Positions 13,863-21,438 of a stretch of DNA of 24,996 bases are shown here, piece by piece. This stretch comes from an uncultured Caulobacteraceae bacterium (GTDB taxonomy: Bacteria; Pseudomonadota; Alphaproteobacteria; Caulobacterales; Caulobacteraceae), in NCBI GenBank assembly GCA_937910255.1, contig CALEOQ010000244.1, forward strand, positions 1 through 24,996, in the 5' to 3' direction. The translations under genes and the position numbers were made by a program. The notes under the pieces are model-generated. The model saw only the letters and a program-made list of their open reading frames with translations. It made no database searches and was not told where the DNA came from. Each line of letters starts with the position of its first letter. The first letter of the stretch is position 1.

Positions 13863-13890
13863 AAGCGGCCCCAGACGGGCCGCTTTTTTT
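13863..13890 (+). terminator. Rho-independent terminator of tRNA-Gly
   Basis: Perfect 9-bp stem AAGCGGCCC (13863-13871) and GGGCCGCTT (13877-13885) around the loop CAGAC, followed by a run of seven T (13884-13890). Placement directly after the tRNA supports the assignment. Confidence 0.92.
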
Positions 13891-14043
13891 GTATTCGGCG
13901 CCCCCAGCGCGCCCGTGGGGCCGCGCGGGATTTAGGCCGGCGACCGCCTCGCCGCCTGCAACCAAGGGCGCCCCTGCAGCATTTTGTCCTGTGAGGCACC
14001 CGTCGCCGCGGCGGGGACCAACAGAGATGACGGAGGTCCTGCA

Positions 14044-14241
14044 ATGACCGATCAGCGCAACGACAACGACCCGAACGGCCCCAGCTCGCGCCCGGCCCAG
14101 CCGCTGAATGAGGGCCAGAAGCCCGATCAGCTGAACAAGGACGACCGCAAGGCCGAAACCCGCCAGGAGGCCCTGGTGGATGAGGCGGTGGAGGAGACCT
14201 TCCCCGCCAGCGATCCGATCGCGCCCAAGCACATCACCTGA
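14044..14241 (+). CDS. Small hydrophilic protein with C-terminal ETFPASDP motif
   Basis: A 65-residue, highly charged protein without hydrophobic segments: the N-terminal half is rich in Asn, Asp, Pro and Gln and is probably disordered. The C-terminus, EALVDEAVEETFPASDPIAP, carries a short motif ((V/I)EETFPASDP) that recurs at the ends of small proteins in many alphaproteobacteria, from memory. ATG 14044 has GGAGG at ideal spacing; an in-frame start at 13984 would add unrelated residues. It has its own strong terminator, so it is a monocistronic unit. Small proteins of this sort are often stress-induced, but no stress promoter could be recognised upstream. Function unknown. Confidence 0.8.
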   Translation: MTDQRNDNDPNGPSSRPAQPLNEGQKPDQLNKDDRKAETRQEALVDEAVEETFPASDPIAPKHIT

Positions 14242-14264
14242 ACGGACTTACAGTCCTGACATGG

Positions 14265-14296
14265 AAAGGGGCGGACCAGACGGTCCGCCCCTTTTT
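14265..14296 (+). terminator. Rho-independent terminator
   Basis: A 13-bp perfect stem AAAGGGGCGGACC (14265-14277) and GGTCCGCCCCTTT (14282-14294) with an AGAC loop, ending in five T (14292-14296). It terminates the 65-residue protein gene. The stem begins with A residues matching the T-tract, so it could also act on minus-strand transcripts coming from the lipoprotein gene. Confidence 0.92.
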
Positions 14297-14321
14297 GTAG
14301 GTGGCTGAAGGGCGATGACGC

Positions 14322-14897
14322 TTAGGGCGTCGGGCGCACGATCCGCGGGCCGAGGTTTTCCAGCACGGCGCGGGCGTCGAAGGCGTTGGGATCGCCCGGC
14401 GCCTTGGCCCCGCGGTACATCACGATCTCGGCCGTCGCCTCATAGCGCTCCACCGTGCGCACATCCATGCGGTCGGCGAAGAAGGGGTCGCCGAAATACG
14501 GGTCCCAGGTGCGCCAGCCATAGGCCGAATAGTAGCGCCAGTGGGGCCGCCAGTAAGTGTAGCTGGGGCCGTACCAGGGATTGTAGAAGGGATCGGGCTG
14601 CACATAGGTCCGCGCATCCCTGTCCGTGGCGCGGGTGACGATGGAGAAGCCGTCAAAGCCCTGCTGCGCGGTCAGCTCCGCGGCGCGATACAGCAGATAG
14701 CCCTCGACGGTCTCGCGGCTGGTCATGCTGTTACCCGCAAAGCTCACCCGCCAGCGGTCAGGCTCGACCCGCATCTCCGAATAGCCGCCGGAGACCGACG
14801 CGCCCGGAAGATTGGGCTGGTAAGGGGTCGCCGTGGCGCAGGCGCTGAGCCCGGCCACAAGGGCGAGCGCGGCCACAGGCCCCAGAAGTCGCTTCAT
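14322..14897 (-). CDS. Lipoprotein, probably CC0125/CC1285 family
   Basis: A 191-residue envelope lipoprotein. MKRLLGPVAALALVAGLSAC is a lipoprotein signal peptide with lipobox LSAC, so Cys20 would be lipidated. The mature protein starts ATATPYQP and has a domain with GGYSEMRVEPDRWRVSFAGN and YLLYRAAELTAQQGFDGFSI, which matches my memory of the Caulobacterales CC0125/CC1285 lipoprotein family. A central segment very rich in Tyr, Trp and Pro (FYNPWYGPSYTYWRPHWRYY) follows. ATG 14897 is chosen because it gives the signal peptide directly; the longer frame from 14960 would bury it. Function unknown; it probably sits on the periplasmic side of the outer membrane (Asp is absent at +2). Confidence 0.8.
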   Translation of the reverse strand: MKRLLGPVAALALVAGLSACATATPYQPNLPGASVSGGYSEMRVEPDRWRVSFAGNSMTSRETVEGYLLYRAAELTAQQGFDGFSIVTRATDRDARTYVQPDPFYNPWYGPSYTYWRPHWRYYSAYGWRTWDPYFGDPFFADRMDVRTVERYEATAEIVMYRGAKAPGDPNAFDARAVLENLGPRIVRPTP

Positions 14898-15219
14898 TTT
14901 CGCTTCGTTCCTTTGGATGAGAACGTCCCTCGAACAGAAGGCGTCATGATGGGTCAACACCGTGGCCCAAATATGGTTTCGCTCAAGGGCTTAGCGCCCC
15001 TGGCAATAGACTCTCTCCGATTTCACGGTGAACTCTTCGTGACGCGCAACCCCTGTGCGACCGGCTATTCCTAGCCCGTTTCGGGATCCGGTTCGCGCGT
15101 CAGGCGACTTTGGGCGCCAAGCCCGCGACGGCGCCGATTGCACCTTGTACAATTCATTCAATTCCTATTGAGAAAATAGGATTCATAGTCCGAAGGTTGG
15201 CCACACGGGGGCGTCGCAC
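14898..15219. other. 322-bp divergent intergenic region
   Basis: This gap between the divergent lipoprotein and TauE/SafE genes is lower in GC than its surroundings, most clearly at 15145-15200. It contains the dyad at 15163-15181 and presumably both promoters. I could find no convincing small gene, tRNA or terminator in it. Confidence 0.6.
15163..15181. promoter_or_regulatory. AT-rich dyad upstream of TauE/SafE gene
   Basis: TCCTATT (15163-15169) and AATAGGA (15175-15181) form perfect 7-bp inverted arms with a 5-base centre (GAGAA). The dyad lies 38 bp before the GTG start of the permease, within promoter distance, in an AT-rich pocket of a very GC-rich genome. It looks like a transcription-factor site; the factor is not identified. 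Confidence 0.5.
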
Positions 15220-15990
15220 GTGGTTTCAGACTTCCTTCTCTTCGCCGCGGTGGGCTTCGGCGCCCAGCTGGTCGATGGCGCCCTGGGCATGGCCTATGGG
15301 GTGGTCTCCACCACCAGCCTGCTGGCCATGGGCGTATCGCCAGCCAACGCCTCGGCCAGCGTCCATGCGGCCAAGGTGTTCACCGGCGCGGCCTCGGCCC
15401 TGTCGCACGTGGCGCACAAGAACATCAGCTGGCGGCTGCTCGCCCTGCTGGCGGCCGGGGGCGTGGTCGGCGGCGTCGCCGGGACCTATCTGCTCACCTC
15501 CATCGACGGCGAGAAGATCAAGCCCTACGTGGTCTCCTGGCTGGGCCTGATGGGGCTGGTCATCCTCTACCGGGCCTGGAAAGGCGTGCAACCCAAGCCG
15601 TTCTCCTGGAAGAGCCCGCTGCCGCTGGGCGTGGTCGGCGGCTTCTTCGACGCCGTGGGCGGCGGGGGCTGGGGGCCGGTGGTCACCTCCACCCTGCTGG
15701 GCTCCGGCGCTGATCCGCGCAAGGCGATCGGCACCACCAATGCGGCGGAGTTCTTCGTCGCCGCGGCGGTCTCGGCCGCCTTCCTCTCGGCCCTGGTGTC
15801 GGGGCACTGGGAGACCGAGGGGTTGCGCGACCACCTGTCGTCGGTGCTGGGGCTGATCGCCGGCGGCATCGTCGCCGCCCCCCTGGCCGGCTGGATGACC
15901 AAGGTCCTGCCGATCCGCGCCCTGACCTGGATTGTCGGCGTGCTGGTCACCGGCCTGGCGGCCTGGCAGGCGGCGCTCCTGTTCCTCTGA
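15220..15990 (+). CDS. TauE/SafE (TSUP) family sulfite/organosulfur exporter-like permease
   Basis: A 256-residue integral membrane protein of the TSUP family with about eight helices in two internally related halves. The first half starts FLLFAAVGFGAQLVDGALGMAYG, followed by SVHAAKVFTGAASALSHVAHKN. The second half carries the repeat counterpart GVVGGFFDAVGGGGWGPVVTSTLL and KAIGTTNAAEFFVAAAVSAAFL. Family members move sulfite, sulfoacetate, taurine-derived anions or related compounds; the substrate here is not known. The start is GTG 15220, with GGGGG upstream. A conspicuous dyad lies in the upstream region, which suggests regulated expression. It is convergent with the MAPEG gene, nine bases away. 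Confidence 0.9.
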   Translation: MVSDFLLFAAVGFGAQLVDGALGMAYGVVSTTSLLAMGVSPANASASVHAAKVFTGAASALSHVAHKNISWRLLALLAAGGVVGGVAGTYLLTSIDGEKIKPYVVSWLGLMGLVILYRAWKGVQPKPFSWKSPLPLGVVGGFFDAVGGGGWGPVVTSTLLGSGADPRKAIGTTNAAEFFVAAAVSAAFLSALVSGHWETEGLRDHLSSVLGLIAGGIVAAPLAGWMTKVLPIRALTWIVGVLVTGLAAWQAALLFL

Positions 15991-15998
15991 GGCGGGCC

Positions 15999-16403
15999 TT
16001 AGGCCCCGATCACCACCAGGGTCCAGATGATCCGGCCCGCGGCGCCGAACAGCAGCACTGCAGCCGCCAGGGCCTGGACCATGAAGCCCAGCTCGCGCTT
16101 GCCGGGATCGGCCACATAGCCGGTCGCATAGAGCACCCGGCCGATGATCCACACCACGCCCAGCCCCGCGGCGACCAGGTCGTTCCAGTAGATGGCGAAC
16201 AGCCACAGGGCGGGCAGAAAGATCGGCAGCCATTCCAGGGTGTTGGCCTGCACGCGGACATGACGTTCCAGGATCGGATCGCCGGTCATGGCCGGCGCGG
16301 CGATTCCGGAGACGCCACGGGCCTTGCCGACCCTTGCGCCCATCCAGACATAGACCAGTATGGCGGCGATGGTGACCAGTGCGACCCAGCTGTGCGGACC
16401 CAT
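15999..16403 (-). CDS. MAPEG-family membrane protein
   Basis: A 134-residue protein with about four transmembrane helices. The family signature is ERHVRVQANTLEWLPIFLPA, followed by a helix with WIIGRVLYATGYVADPGKRELGF. MAPEG proteins include microsomal glutathione transferases and related eicosanoid enzymes; bacterial members are probable glutathione transferases or peroxidases of unknown substrate. The Glu, Arg and Asn residues of the glutathione-binding helix (ERHVRVQAN) are present. ATG 16403 starts just before helix 1. It is convergent with the TauE/SafE gene and divergent from the KTSC gene, with a dyad in the shared upstream region. Confidence 0.9.
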   Translation of the reverse strand: MGPHSWVALVTIAAILVYVWMGARVGKARGVSGIAAPAMTGDPILERHVRVQANTLEWLPIFLPALWLFAIYWNDLVAAGLGVVWIIGRVLYATGYVADPGKRELGFMVQALAAAVLLFGAAGRIIWTLVVIGA

Positions 16404-16424
16404 GGCGAATTCCCCCTCTTATGG

Positions 16425-16446
16425 CGCAACAAGCTGCGCTGTTGCG
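16425..16446. promoter_or_regulatory. Dyad between MAPEG and KTSC genes
   Basis: CGCAACA (16425-16431) and TGTTGCG (16440-16446) are perfect 7-bp inverted arms around AGCTGCGC. The site lies 22 bp upstream of the MAPEG start in the divergent region and could be an operator or a leader hairpin. No known consensus is assigned. Confidence 0.4.
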
Positions 16447-16542
16447 GCGGAGCTTCGCACGGGCGGGGGGCTGATGGGAACTCCGACCGGGGGTCGACGA
16501 GTTAAGACCCTGACGGACACCCGCCATGGAGGCCGAGCGCCC

Positions 16543-16749
16543 ATGCAGACCGAAGTCCAGACCATCGCCGATATCGCCTATGACGCCCATAGGACCAAAC
16601 TGCTGGTCCGCTTCGCGGGCGGCGACTGTTACGTCTATGTCGGCGTGCCCGGCGAGGTGCACCGATCCTTTATCGATGCGCCCTCACCGGCCGGGTTCTT
16701 CACCGAGCAGATCTGCGATTGCTATCCCTATAACCGCGTCGAAGCCTGA
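16543..16749 (+). CDS. KTSC domain protein
   Basis: A 68-residue protein made almost entirely of one KTSC domain: IAYDAHRTKLLVRFAGGDCYVYVGVP, then EVHRSFIDAPSPAGFFTEQI and a terminal YPY. The domain is a small beta-rich fold found alone or fused to other proteins, including lysyl-tRNA synthetase-like ones, and its function is unknown. ATG 16543 has GGAGG at about ten bases; a longer frame from 16360 reads through non-homologous sequence. It ends six bases from the convergent argG gene. Confidence 0.88.
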   Translation: MQTEVQTIADIAYDAHRTKLLVRFAGGDCYVYVGVPGEVHRSFIDAPSPAGFFTEQICDCYPYNRVEA

Positions 16750-16755
16750 GGCCGG

Positions 16756-17988
16756 TCAGCGACCCCGGCGGTCGCGCTTGGCCGTGCCGCGCAGCCGCAG
16801 GGCGTTGAGCTTGATGAAGCCGGCCGCATCGCGCTGGTCGTAGGCCACCTTGCCCTCTTCGAAGGTGACCAGCTCCTGGTCATAGAGCGAATAGGGGCTG
16901 GAGCGACCGATGATGGTGACATTGCCCTTATAGAGCTTGACCCGCACCTGGCCGGCCACATGGGCCTGGGAGTGGTCGATGGCCGCCTGCAGCATCTCGC
17001 GCTCGGGGCTGAACCAGAAGCCGTTATAGATCAGCTCCGCATAGCGGGGCATCAGCTCGTCCTTCAGGTGGGCCGCGCCGCGATCCAGGGTGATGGACTC
17101 GATGCCCCGGTGGGCGGCCAGCAGGATGGTCCCGCCCGGCGTCTCATAGACGCCGCGGGACTTCATGCCGACGAAGCGGTTCTCCACCAGGTCCAGGCGG
17201 CCTATGCCGTTGTCATGGCCCAGCTGGTTCAGGCGGGTGAGTAGGGCGGCCGGCGACAGGGCCTCGCCGTCGATGGCGATGGGATCGCCCTTCTCGAAGT
17301 CGATGGTGATGACGGTCGGCTTGTCGGGCGCATCCTCGGGCGAGAGGGTGCGCATATGGACGAACTCCGGCGCCTCGATCGCCGGGTCCTCCAGCACCTT
17401 CCCCTCGGAGGAGGAGTGCAAAAGGTTGGCGTCGACGCTGAAGGGCGCCTCGCCGCGCTTGTCCTTGGTGATCTTGATCTGGTGCTTCTCGGCGAAGTCC
17501 AGCAGGGCCTCGCGGCTCTTGAAATCCCACTCCCGCCAGGGCGCGATCACATGGATGTCCGGCTCCAGAGCGTAATAGCCAAGCTCGAAACGGACCTGGT
17601 CATTGCCCTTGCCGGTGGCCCCGTGGCTGACCGCATCGGCGCCGGTGGCCCGGGCGATCTCGATCTGCCGCTTGGCGATCAGCGGCCGGGCGATGGAGGT
17701 GCCCAGCAGGTACTGGCCCTCATAGACCGTATTGGCGCGGAACATCGGGAAGACGAAGTCGCGCACGAACTCCTCGCGGACATCCTCGATGAAGATGTTC
17801 TCGGGCTTGACGCCGGCGGCCAGGGCCTTTGCCCGCGCCGGCTCGATCTCTTCGCCCTGGCCGAGGTCGGCGGTGAAGGTCACAACCTCGGCGCCGTATT
17901 CGGTCTGCAGCCACTTCAGGATGATCGAGGTGTCCAGGCCGCCGGAATAGGCGAGGACGACTTTCTTGATCGGCTTGTCGGCGGCCAT
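16756..17988 (-). CDS. argG: Argininosuccinate synthase
   Basis: A 410-residue cytoplasmic enzyme joining citrulline and aspartate with ATP, the seventh step of arginine biosynthesis. The N-terminal PP-loop is VVLAYSGGLDTSIILKWL (AYSGGLDTS at 13-21). Further family stretches are GHGATGKGNDQ-like (SHGATGKGNDQVRFELGYYA), IAPWREWDF and the substrate-binding SSSEGKVLEDP. The C-terminal region has LYKGNVTIIGRSSPYSLYDQ. The length is close to the usual 400-405, with a short basic tail (AKRDRRGR). ATG 17988 begins the conserved sequence. It appears to be transcribed alone, 71 bp after the small membrane protein gene, and is convergent with the KTSC gene. Confidence 0.98.
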   Translation of the reverse strand: MAADKPIKKVVLAYSGGLDTSIILKWLQTEYGAEVVTFTADLGQGEEIEPARAKALAAGVKPENIFIEDVREEFVRDFVFPMFRANTVYEGQYLLGTSIARPLIAKRQIEIARATGADAVSHGATGKGNDQVRFELGYYALEPDIHVIAPWREWDFKSREALLDFAEKHQIKITKDKRGEAPFSVDANLLHSSSEGKVLEDPAIEAPEFVHMRTLSPEDAPDKPTVITIDFEKGDPIAIDGEALSPAALLTRLNQLGHDNGIGRLDLVENRFVGMKSRGVYETPGGTILLAAHRGIESITLDRGAAHLKDELMPRYAELIYNGFWFSPEREMLQAAIDHSQAHVAGQVRVKLYKGNVTIIGRSSPYSLYDQELVTFEEGKVAYDQRDAAGFIKLNALRLRGTAKRDRRGR

Positions 17989-18059
17989 GGGGCGAGGTCT
18001 TTCGAGGATCGGAGGATGGAGGAAACAGGCGCGGCTTTAAGGGCGAACGGGGCGTGCGT

Positions 18060-18425
18060 TCAAGACCTAAGCGCGCCCTCCTGGTCCAGCTGGGCCAGGG
18101 CGGCGCTCAGCCAGCGCAGGTGATAGAGGGCGAAGACCCCGGCCAGGGTGGCGCGGACGCCAAACAGCACCAGCGCCTCGGGCGTGCCCGGCGCGGTCTG
18201 TCGGTTCTGCCACAGCAGCATCACGCTGAGCCCGAAGGCGATGGTCGGGATCAGGAGCAGGGCGATGTGACGCGGGACGCGCATGATGGCCCGGCCATCG
18301 CGGGCGAACTGCAGCGGCATGCGGGTTTCCGGCGGCACGCGCCCCCAGGCCCGCTGCGAGGCGCCGGCCATGATCGACAGGGAGACGATCCACAGGGCGT
18401 CGCCCACAATGCCCAGCCAGTTCAT
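18060..18425 (-). CDS. Small three-helix membrane protein, unknown function
   Basis: A 121-residue protein with three predicted transmembrane helices: residues about 3-22 (WLGIVGDALWIVSLSIMAGA), 53-74 (HIALLLIPTIAFGLSVMLLW) and 83-105 (ALVLFGVRATLAGVFALYHL). Basic loops follow the first helix (RAWGRVPPETRMPLQFARDG). I do not recognise a named family. Codon use and GC pattern match the neighbours, and the opposite-strand frames look like shadows, so this is a real gene. It lies between kup and argG on the same strand, with gaps of 67 and 71 bp; co-transcription with either is possible but not shown. Confidence 0.7.
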   Translation of the reverse strand: MNWLGIVGDALWIVSLSIMAGASQRAWGRVPPETRMPLQFARDGRAIMRVPRHIALLLIPTIAFGLSVMLLWQNRQTAPGTPEALVLFGVRATLAGVFALYHLRWLSAALAQLDQEGALRS

Positions 18426-18492
18426 GATCGCGCTCCCCGCAAAATGCCCGCCAACCCATGACGCAGGACGGGGCCTTGAGTCCAGGCCGACC

Positions 18493-20409
18493 CTAGACCG
18501 TGACCTGGGTGCCCAGCTCCACCACGCGGCCGGGCGGGATCTTGAAGAAGTCCGTCGGGTTGGCGGCGTTGCGCATCAGATAGATGAACAATCGATCCTG
18601 CCAGAGCGGCATGCCTGACTGGGCCGAGGGCACCACCGAGCGGCGGCCGAGGAAGAAGCTGGTGGCCATGATGTCGAACTTCAGGCCGAGCTTGCGGCAG
18701 AGGCCCAGCGCCTTGGGCAGGTTCGGGCTTTCCATGAAGCCGTAGGCCACGGTGACCTTCTTGAAGTCCTCATTGACCGGCTCGATCTTGATCCGGTCCT
18801 CATCCTTGACCCGCGGGGTCTCGGTGGTGCGGACGGTCAGGATGACGTTCTTCTCGTGCAGCACCTTGTTGTGCTTGAGATTGTGCATCAGGGCCACCGG
18901 CGCCACGTCCGGATCGGAGGTCAGGAAGATGGCCGTGCCGGGCGCCCGGTGCGGCGCGCGGGCCTTGAGGATTTCGGTCAGCTCGGTCAGCTGGATGCTG
19001 TCGCGACGGGTCTTGTCGGTGAGGATCTGCGCGCCGCGGGTCCAGGTCCACATGACCAGCACCAGGGCGCCCCCCATGACCAGCGGGAACCAGGCGCCCT
19101 GGGGGATCTTCAGCAGGTTCGACGAGACGAAGACCATGTCGATGAGGCCGAAGGCGCCGGCGGCCAGGGCCGCCTGCCACCAGGGCCGCTTCCACAGGGC
19201 GCCGATGATCACGAAGAACAGCATGCTGTCGACCAGCATGGAGCCGGTCACCGCAATGCCATAGGCCGCCGCCAGGTTGGACGAGGTCTGGAACATGGCC
19301 AGCAGGGCCAGCACGCCGGCCAGCAGCAGCATGTTGACCTGCGGCACATAGATCTGGCCCGCCAGGGTCTCGCTGGTCCGCCGGATGTCGATCCGCGGCA
19401 GCAGGCCCAGTTGCACCGCCTGCTGCGTCACCGAGAAGGCGCCGGTGATCACCGCCTGGCTGGCGATGACGGTGGCTGCTGTCGCCAGGATCAGGATCGG
19501 CCAGAAGGCGAATTCCGGGATCATCTCGAAGAAGGGGTTCAGCCGCGCCTCGGGATTGTCGAGCACCAGGGCGCCCTGGCCCAGATAGTTGAGCAACAGG
19601 GCCGGCAGGACCAGATAGACCCAGGCGGCGCGGATCGGCCCCTTTCCGAAATGGCCCATGTCGGCATAGAGCGCCTCGGCGCCGGTGACCGCCAGGAAGA
19701 CGCTGCCCAGGATGACAAAGCCGAGGAAGCCGTTGTCGAGCAGGAACAGCACCCCGTAGTGCGGCGACAGGCCCATCAGGATTCGGGGTGCGTCGAAGAT
19801 GTGCAGGAGGCCCAGGGTCGCCAGGGTCAGGAACCACAGGGCGGTGATCGGCCCGAAGAAGCGCGCCACGCTGGCCGTGCCGCGCGACTGCACCATGAAC
19901 AGCGCGATCAGGATGCCGGCCGAGATGGGCAGCACGAAGGGCGCTAGCGCCGTGCCGAGGCCCGGCGCCACCTTCAGGCCTTCCACGGCGCTGAGCACCG
20001 ACAGGGCGGGGGTGATGATGCCGTCGGAATAGAACAGGGCGGCGCCGACCATGCCCAGGAAGAAGACCGCGCCGGATCGGCGGCCCAGCGCGCGGCGGGC
20101 TAGGGCCATCAGGGCCAGGGTGCCCCCCTCGCCCTTGTTATCGGCCTGCAGCAGGAAGACCACATACTTCAGGGTGACGATCAGGATCAGCGCCCAGGTG
20201 ACCAGGGAGACCACCCCGAACACCGCCAGCTCGTTGGCCCCGCCGCTGCGGGAGTGGGCCAGGGCCTCGCGCATGGCGTAGAGCGGGCTGGTGCCGATGT
20301 CGCCGAAAACCACGCCGACGGAGCCGAGGGCGAGCGCCCAGAAGCCTTCCGCCTTGGGGTGAGACGCATCTCCATGCGTCTCTGCAGCCGATGGGGTCGG
20401 CTCACTCAT
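18493..20409 (-). CDS. kup: Low-affinity potassium uptake permease Kup
   Basis: A 638-residue K+/H+ symporter of the KUP/HAK/KT family. The N-terminal soluble part (Ala/Pro/Ser-rich, about 20 residues) precedes helix 1 with the signature FGDIGTSPLYAMREAL. About 12 helices follow, including YSDGIITPALSVLSAVEGLK and ALYADMGHFGKGPIRAAW, both family hallmarks. A cytoplasmic C-terminal domain of roughly 170 residues ends in NPTDFFKIPPGRVVELGTQVTV. Length is standard (622-640). It mediates potassium uptake at the inner membrane, often important at low pH or in hyperosmotic conditions. ATG 20409 has GGAG upstream. It is divergent from the SDR gene, with about 220 bp between. Confidence 0.97.
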   Translation of the reverse strand: MSEPTPSAAETHGDASHPKAEGFWALALGSVGVVFGDIGTSPLYAMREALAHSRSGGANELAVFGVVSLVTWALILIVTLKYVVFLLQADNKGEGGTLALMALARRALGRRSGAVFFLGMVGAALFYSDGIITPALSVLSAVEGLKVAPGLGTALAPFVLPISAGILIALFMVQSRGTASVARFFGPITALWFLTLATLGLLHIFDAPRILMGLSPHYGVLFLLDNGFLGFVILGSVFLAVTGAEALYADMGHFGKGPIRAAWVYLVLPALLLNYLGQGALVLDNPEARLNPFFEMIPEFAFWPILILATAATVIASQAVITGAFSVTQQAVQLGLLPRIDIRRTSETLAGQIYVPQVNMLLLAGVLALLAMFQTSSNLAAAYGIAVTGSMLVDSMLFFVIIGALWKRPWWQAALAAGAFGLIDMVFVSSNLLKIPQGAWFPLVMGGALVLVMWTWTRGAQILTDKTRRDSIQLTELTEILKARAPHRAPGTAIFLTSDPDVAPVALMHNLKHNKVLHEKNVILTVRTTETPRVKDEDRIKIEPVNEDFKKVTVAYGFMESPNLPKALGLCRKLGLKFDIMATSFFLGRRSVVPSAQSGMPLWQDRLFIYLMRNAANPTDFFKIPPGRVVELGTQVTV

Positions 20410-20629
20410 CCAGACTCTCCGGAGACCGTGGGGGCGGTGTCTCGTAATCCCAGACAGGACGTCTGCGCCCCGACGATGCGGCGGGCGCGATACACCCTTT
20501 CCGCAAGGGGTTCAATCGTAGCCGACTCCCTCGCCCGCCCAGCCGGCTTGCCGTCGCCGCCGTCCTTGTCCACCTTCGCCGCCGATAGCCTGGGGCGCGC
20601 GGCGTCTCTTTATCGCCGTAGGAGCGCAG

Positions 20630-21424
20630 ATGGACCGTCGATTGGCCCTGGTGACCGGGGCGTCCGCCGGCATCGGCGCCGCCTTCGCCCGGACCCTGGC
20701 CGCCCAGGGCCACAACCTCGTCCTCACCGCCCGGCGGACCGAGCGTCTGGAGGCCTTGGCCGCCGAGCTGCGAGATCGCCACGGGGTGGACGTGCTGCCG
20801 CTGGCCGCCGATCTGGCGGATCCAGCCGCGCCCGCAGCTCTGGAAACCGCTCTGGCCGCCCAGGGCCTGAGCGTGGATATTCTGGTGAACAACGCCGGCT
20901 ACGGCCTGCCTGGCGGCTTCGGCGACAATAGCTGGAACGATCAGGCCGCCGTCCTGCAGGTCATGCTGACCGCCCCGTGCGAACTGGCCCACCGGGTGCT
21001 GCCGGGGATGCGCGCCCGCGGCTATGGCCGCATCGTCAATGTCGCCTCGGTGGCGGGGCTGACGCCGGGCGGAGTGGGACTCTATGGCCCGGTGAAGGCC
21101 TTCCTGATCGGCTTCTCCCAGAGCCTGCATCAGGAGTGCGTCGGCAGCGGCGTCCATGTGAGCGCCCTGTGCCCAGGCCTGACCTGGTCGGAATTTCACG
21201 ACGTCAACGGCATGCGCGAGCCCCTGAACCGGACCACGCCGCCCTGGCTCTGGATGGACGCCGAAACCGTGGTCGCCGCGGGGCTGGCGGCGGTGGAGGC
21301 CAACCGGCCCGTCTGCGTGCCCGGGGCCGTCAACAAGGTCCTGGCCGGCCTCGCCTGGCTCCTGCCCGACCGCTGGGTGATGGCGATCACCGCCGCCCAG
21401 GGCTGGCGGTCGCGCAAGCCCTGA
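20630..21424 (+). CDS. Short-chain dehydrogenase/reductase (classical SDR)
   Basis: A 264-residue NAD(P)-dependent oxidoreductase. The cofactor motif TGASAGIG is at 9-16; TARRTERL after the second strand has Arg residues that favour NADPH. NNAG is at about 87-90, and the catalytic triad is Ser140, Tyr152 and Lys156 (LYGPVKAF). The C-terminal LLPDRWVMAITAAQGWRSRKP matches the SDR group often annotated DltE-like or YqjQ-like, so no specific substrate is given. ATG 20630 has AGGAG five bases upstream. The 220-bp region before it, shared with divergent kup, holds only a weak 5-bp dyad (20451-20465). It is convergent with the marC-family gene, 14 bp apart. Confidence 0.92.
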   Translation: MDRRLALVTGASAGIGAAFARTLAAQGHNLVLTARRTERLEALAAELRDRHGVDVLPLAADLADPAAPAALETALAAQGLSVDILVNNAGYGLPGGFGDNSWNDQAAVLQVMLTAPCELAHRVLPGMRARGYGRIVNVASVAGLTPGGVGLYGPVKAFLIGFSQSLHQECVGSGVHVSALCPGLTWSEFHDVNGMREPLNRTTPPWLWMDAETVVAAGLAAVEANRPVCVPGAVNKVLAGLAWLLPDRWVMAITAAQGWRSRKP

Positions 21425-21438
21425 GACGACGGCGCCTC

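Noticed and set aside
13757..14300. tRNA-Gly as an integration site of a mobile element
   Set aside because: No integrase, no repeated tRNA 3' end and no change of base composition follow; the downstream genes look native.
16477..16503. Possible general-stress (EcfG-type) promoter, GGAAC followed 16 bp later by CGAGTT, before the KTSC gene
   Set aside because: The -10 part does not match the CGTT consensus at an allowed spacing, so the match is too weak to report as a feature.
15226..16662. A 478-codon minus-strand frame over the TauE/SafE gene
   Set aside because: It is a shadow of the TauE/SafE and MAPEG coding periodicity; its composition is low-complexity and it has no family resemblance.
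20451..20465. Dyad CAGAC-N5-GTCTG in the kup/SDR divergent region
   Set aside because: Arms of only five bases are expected by chance in a region of this length.
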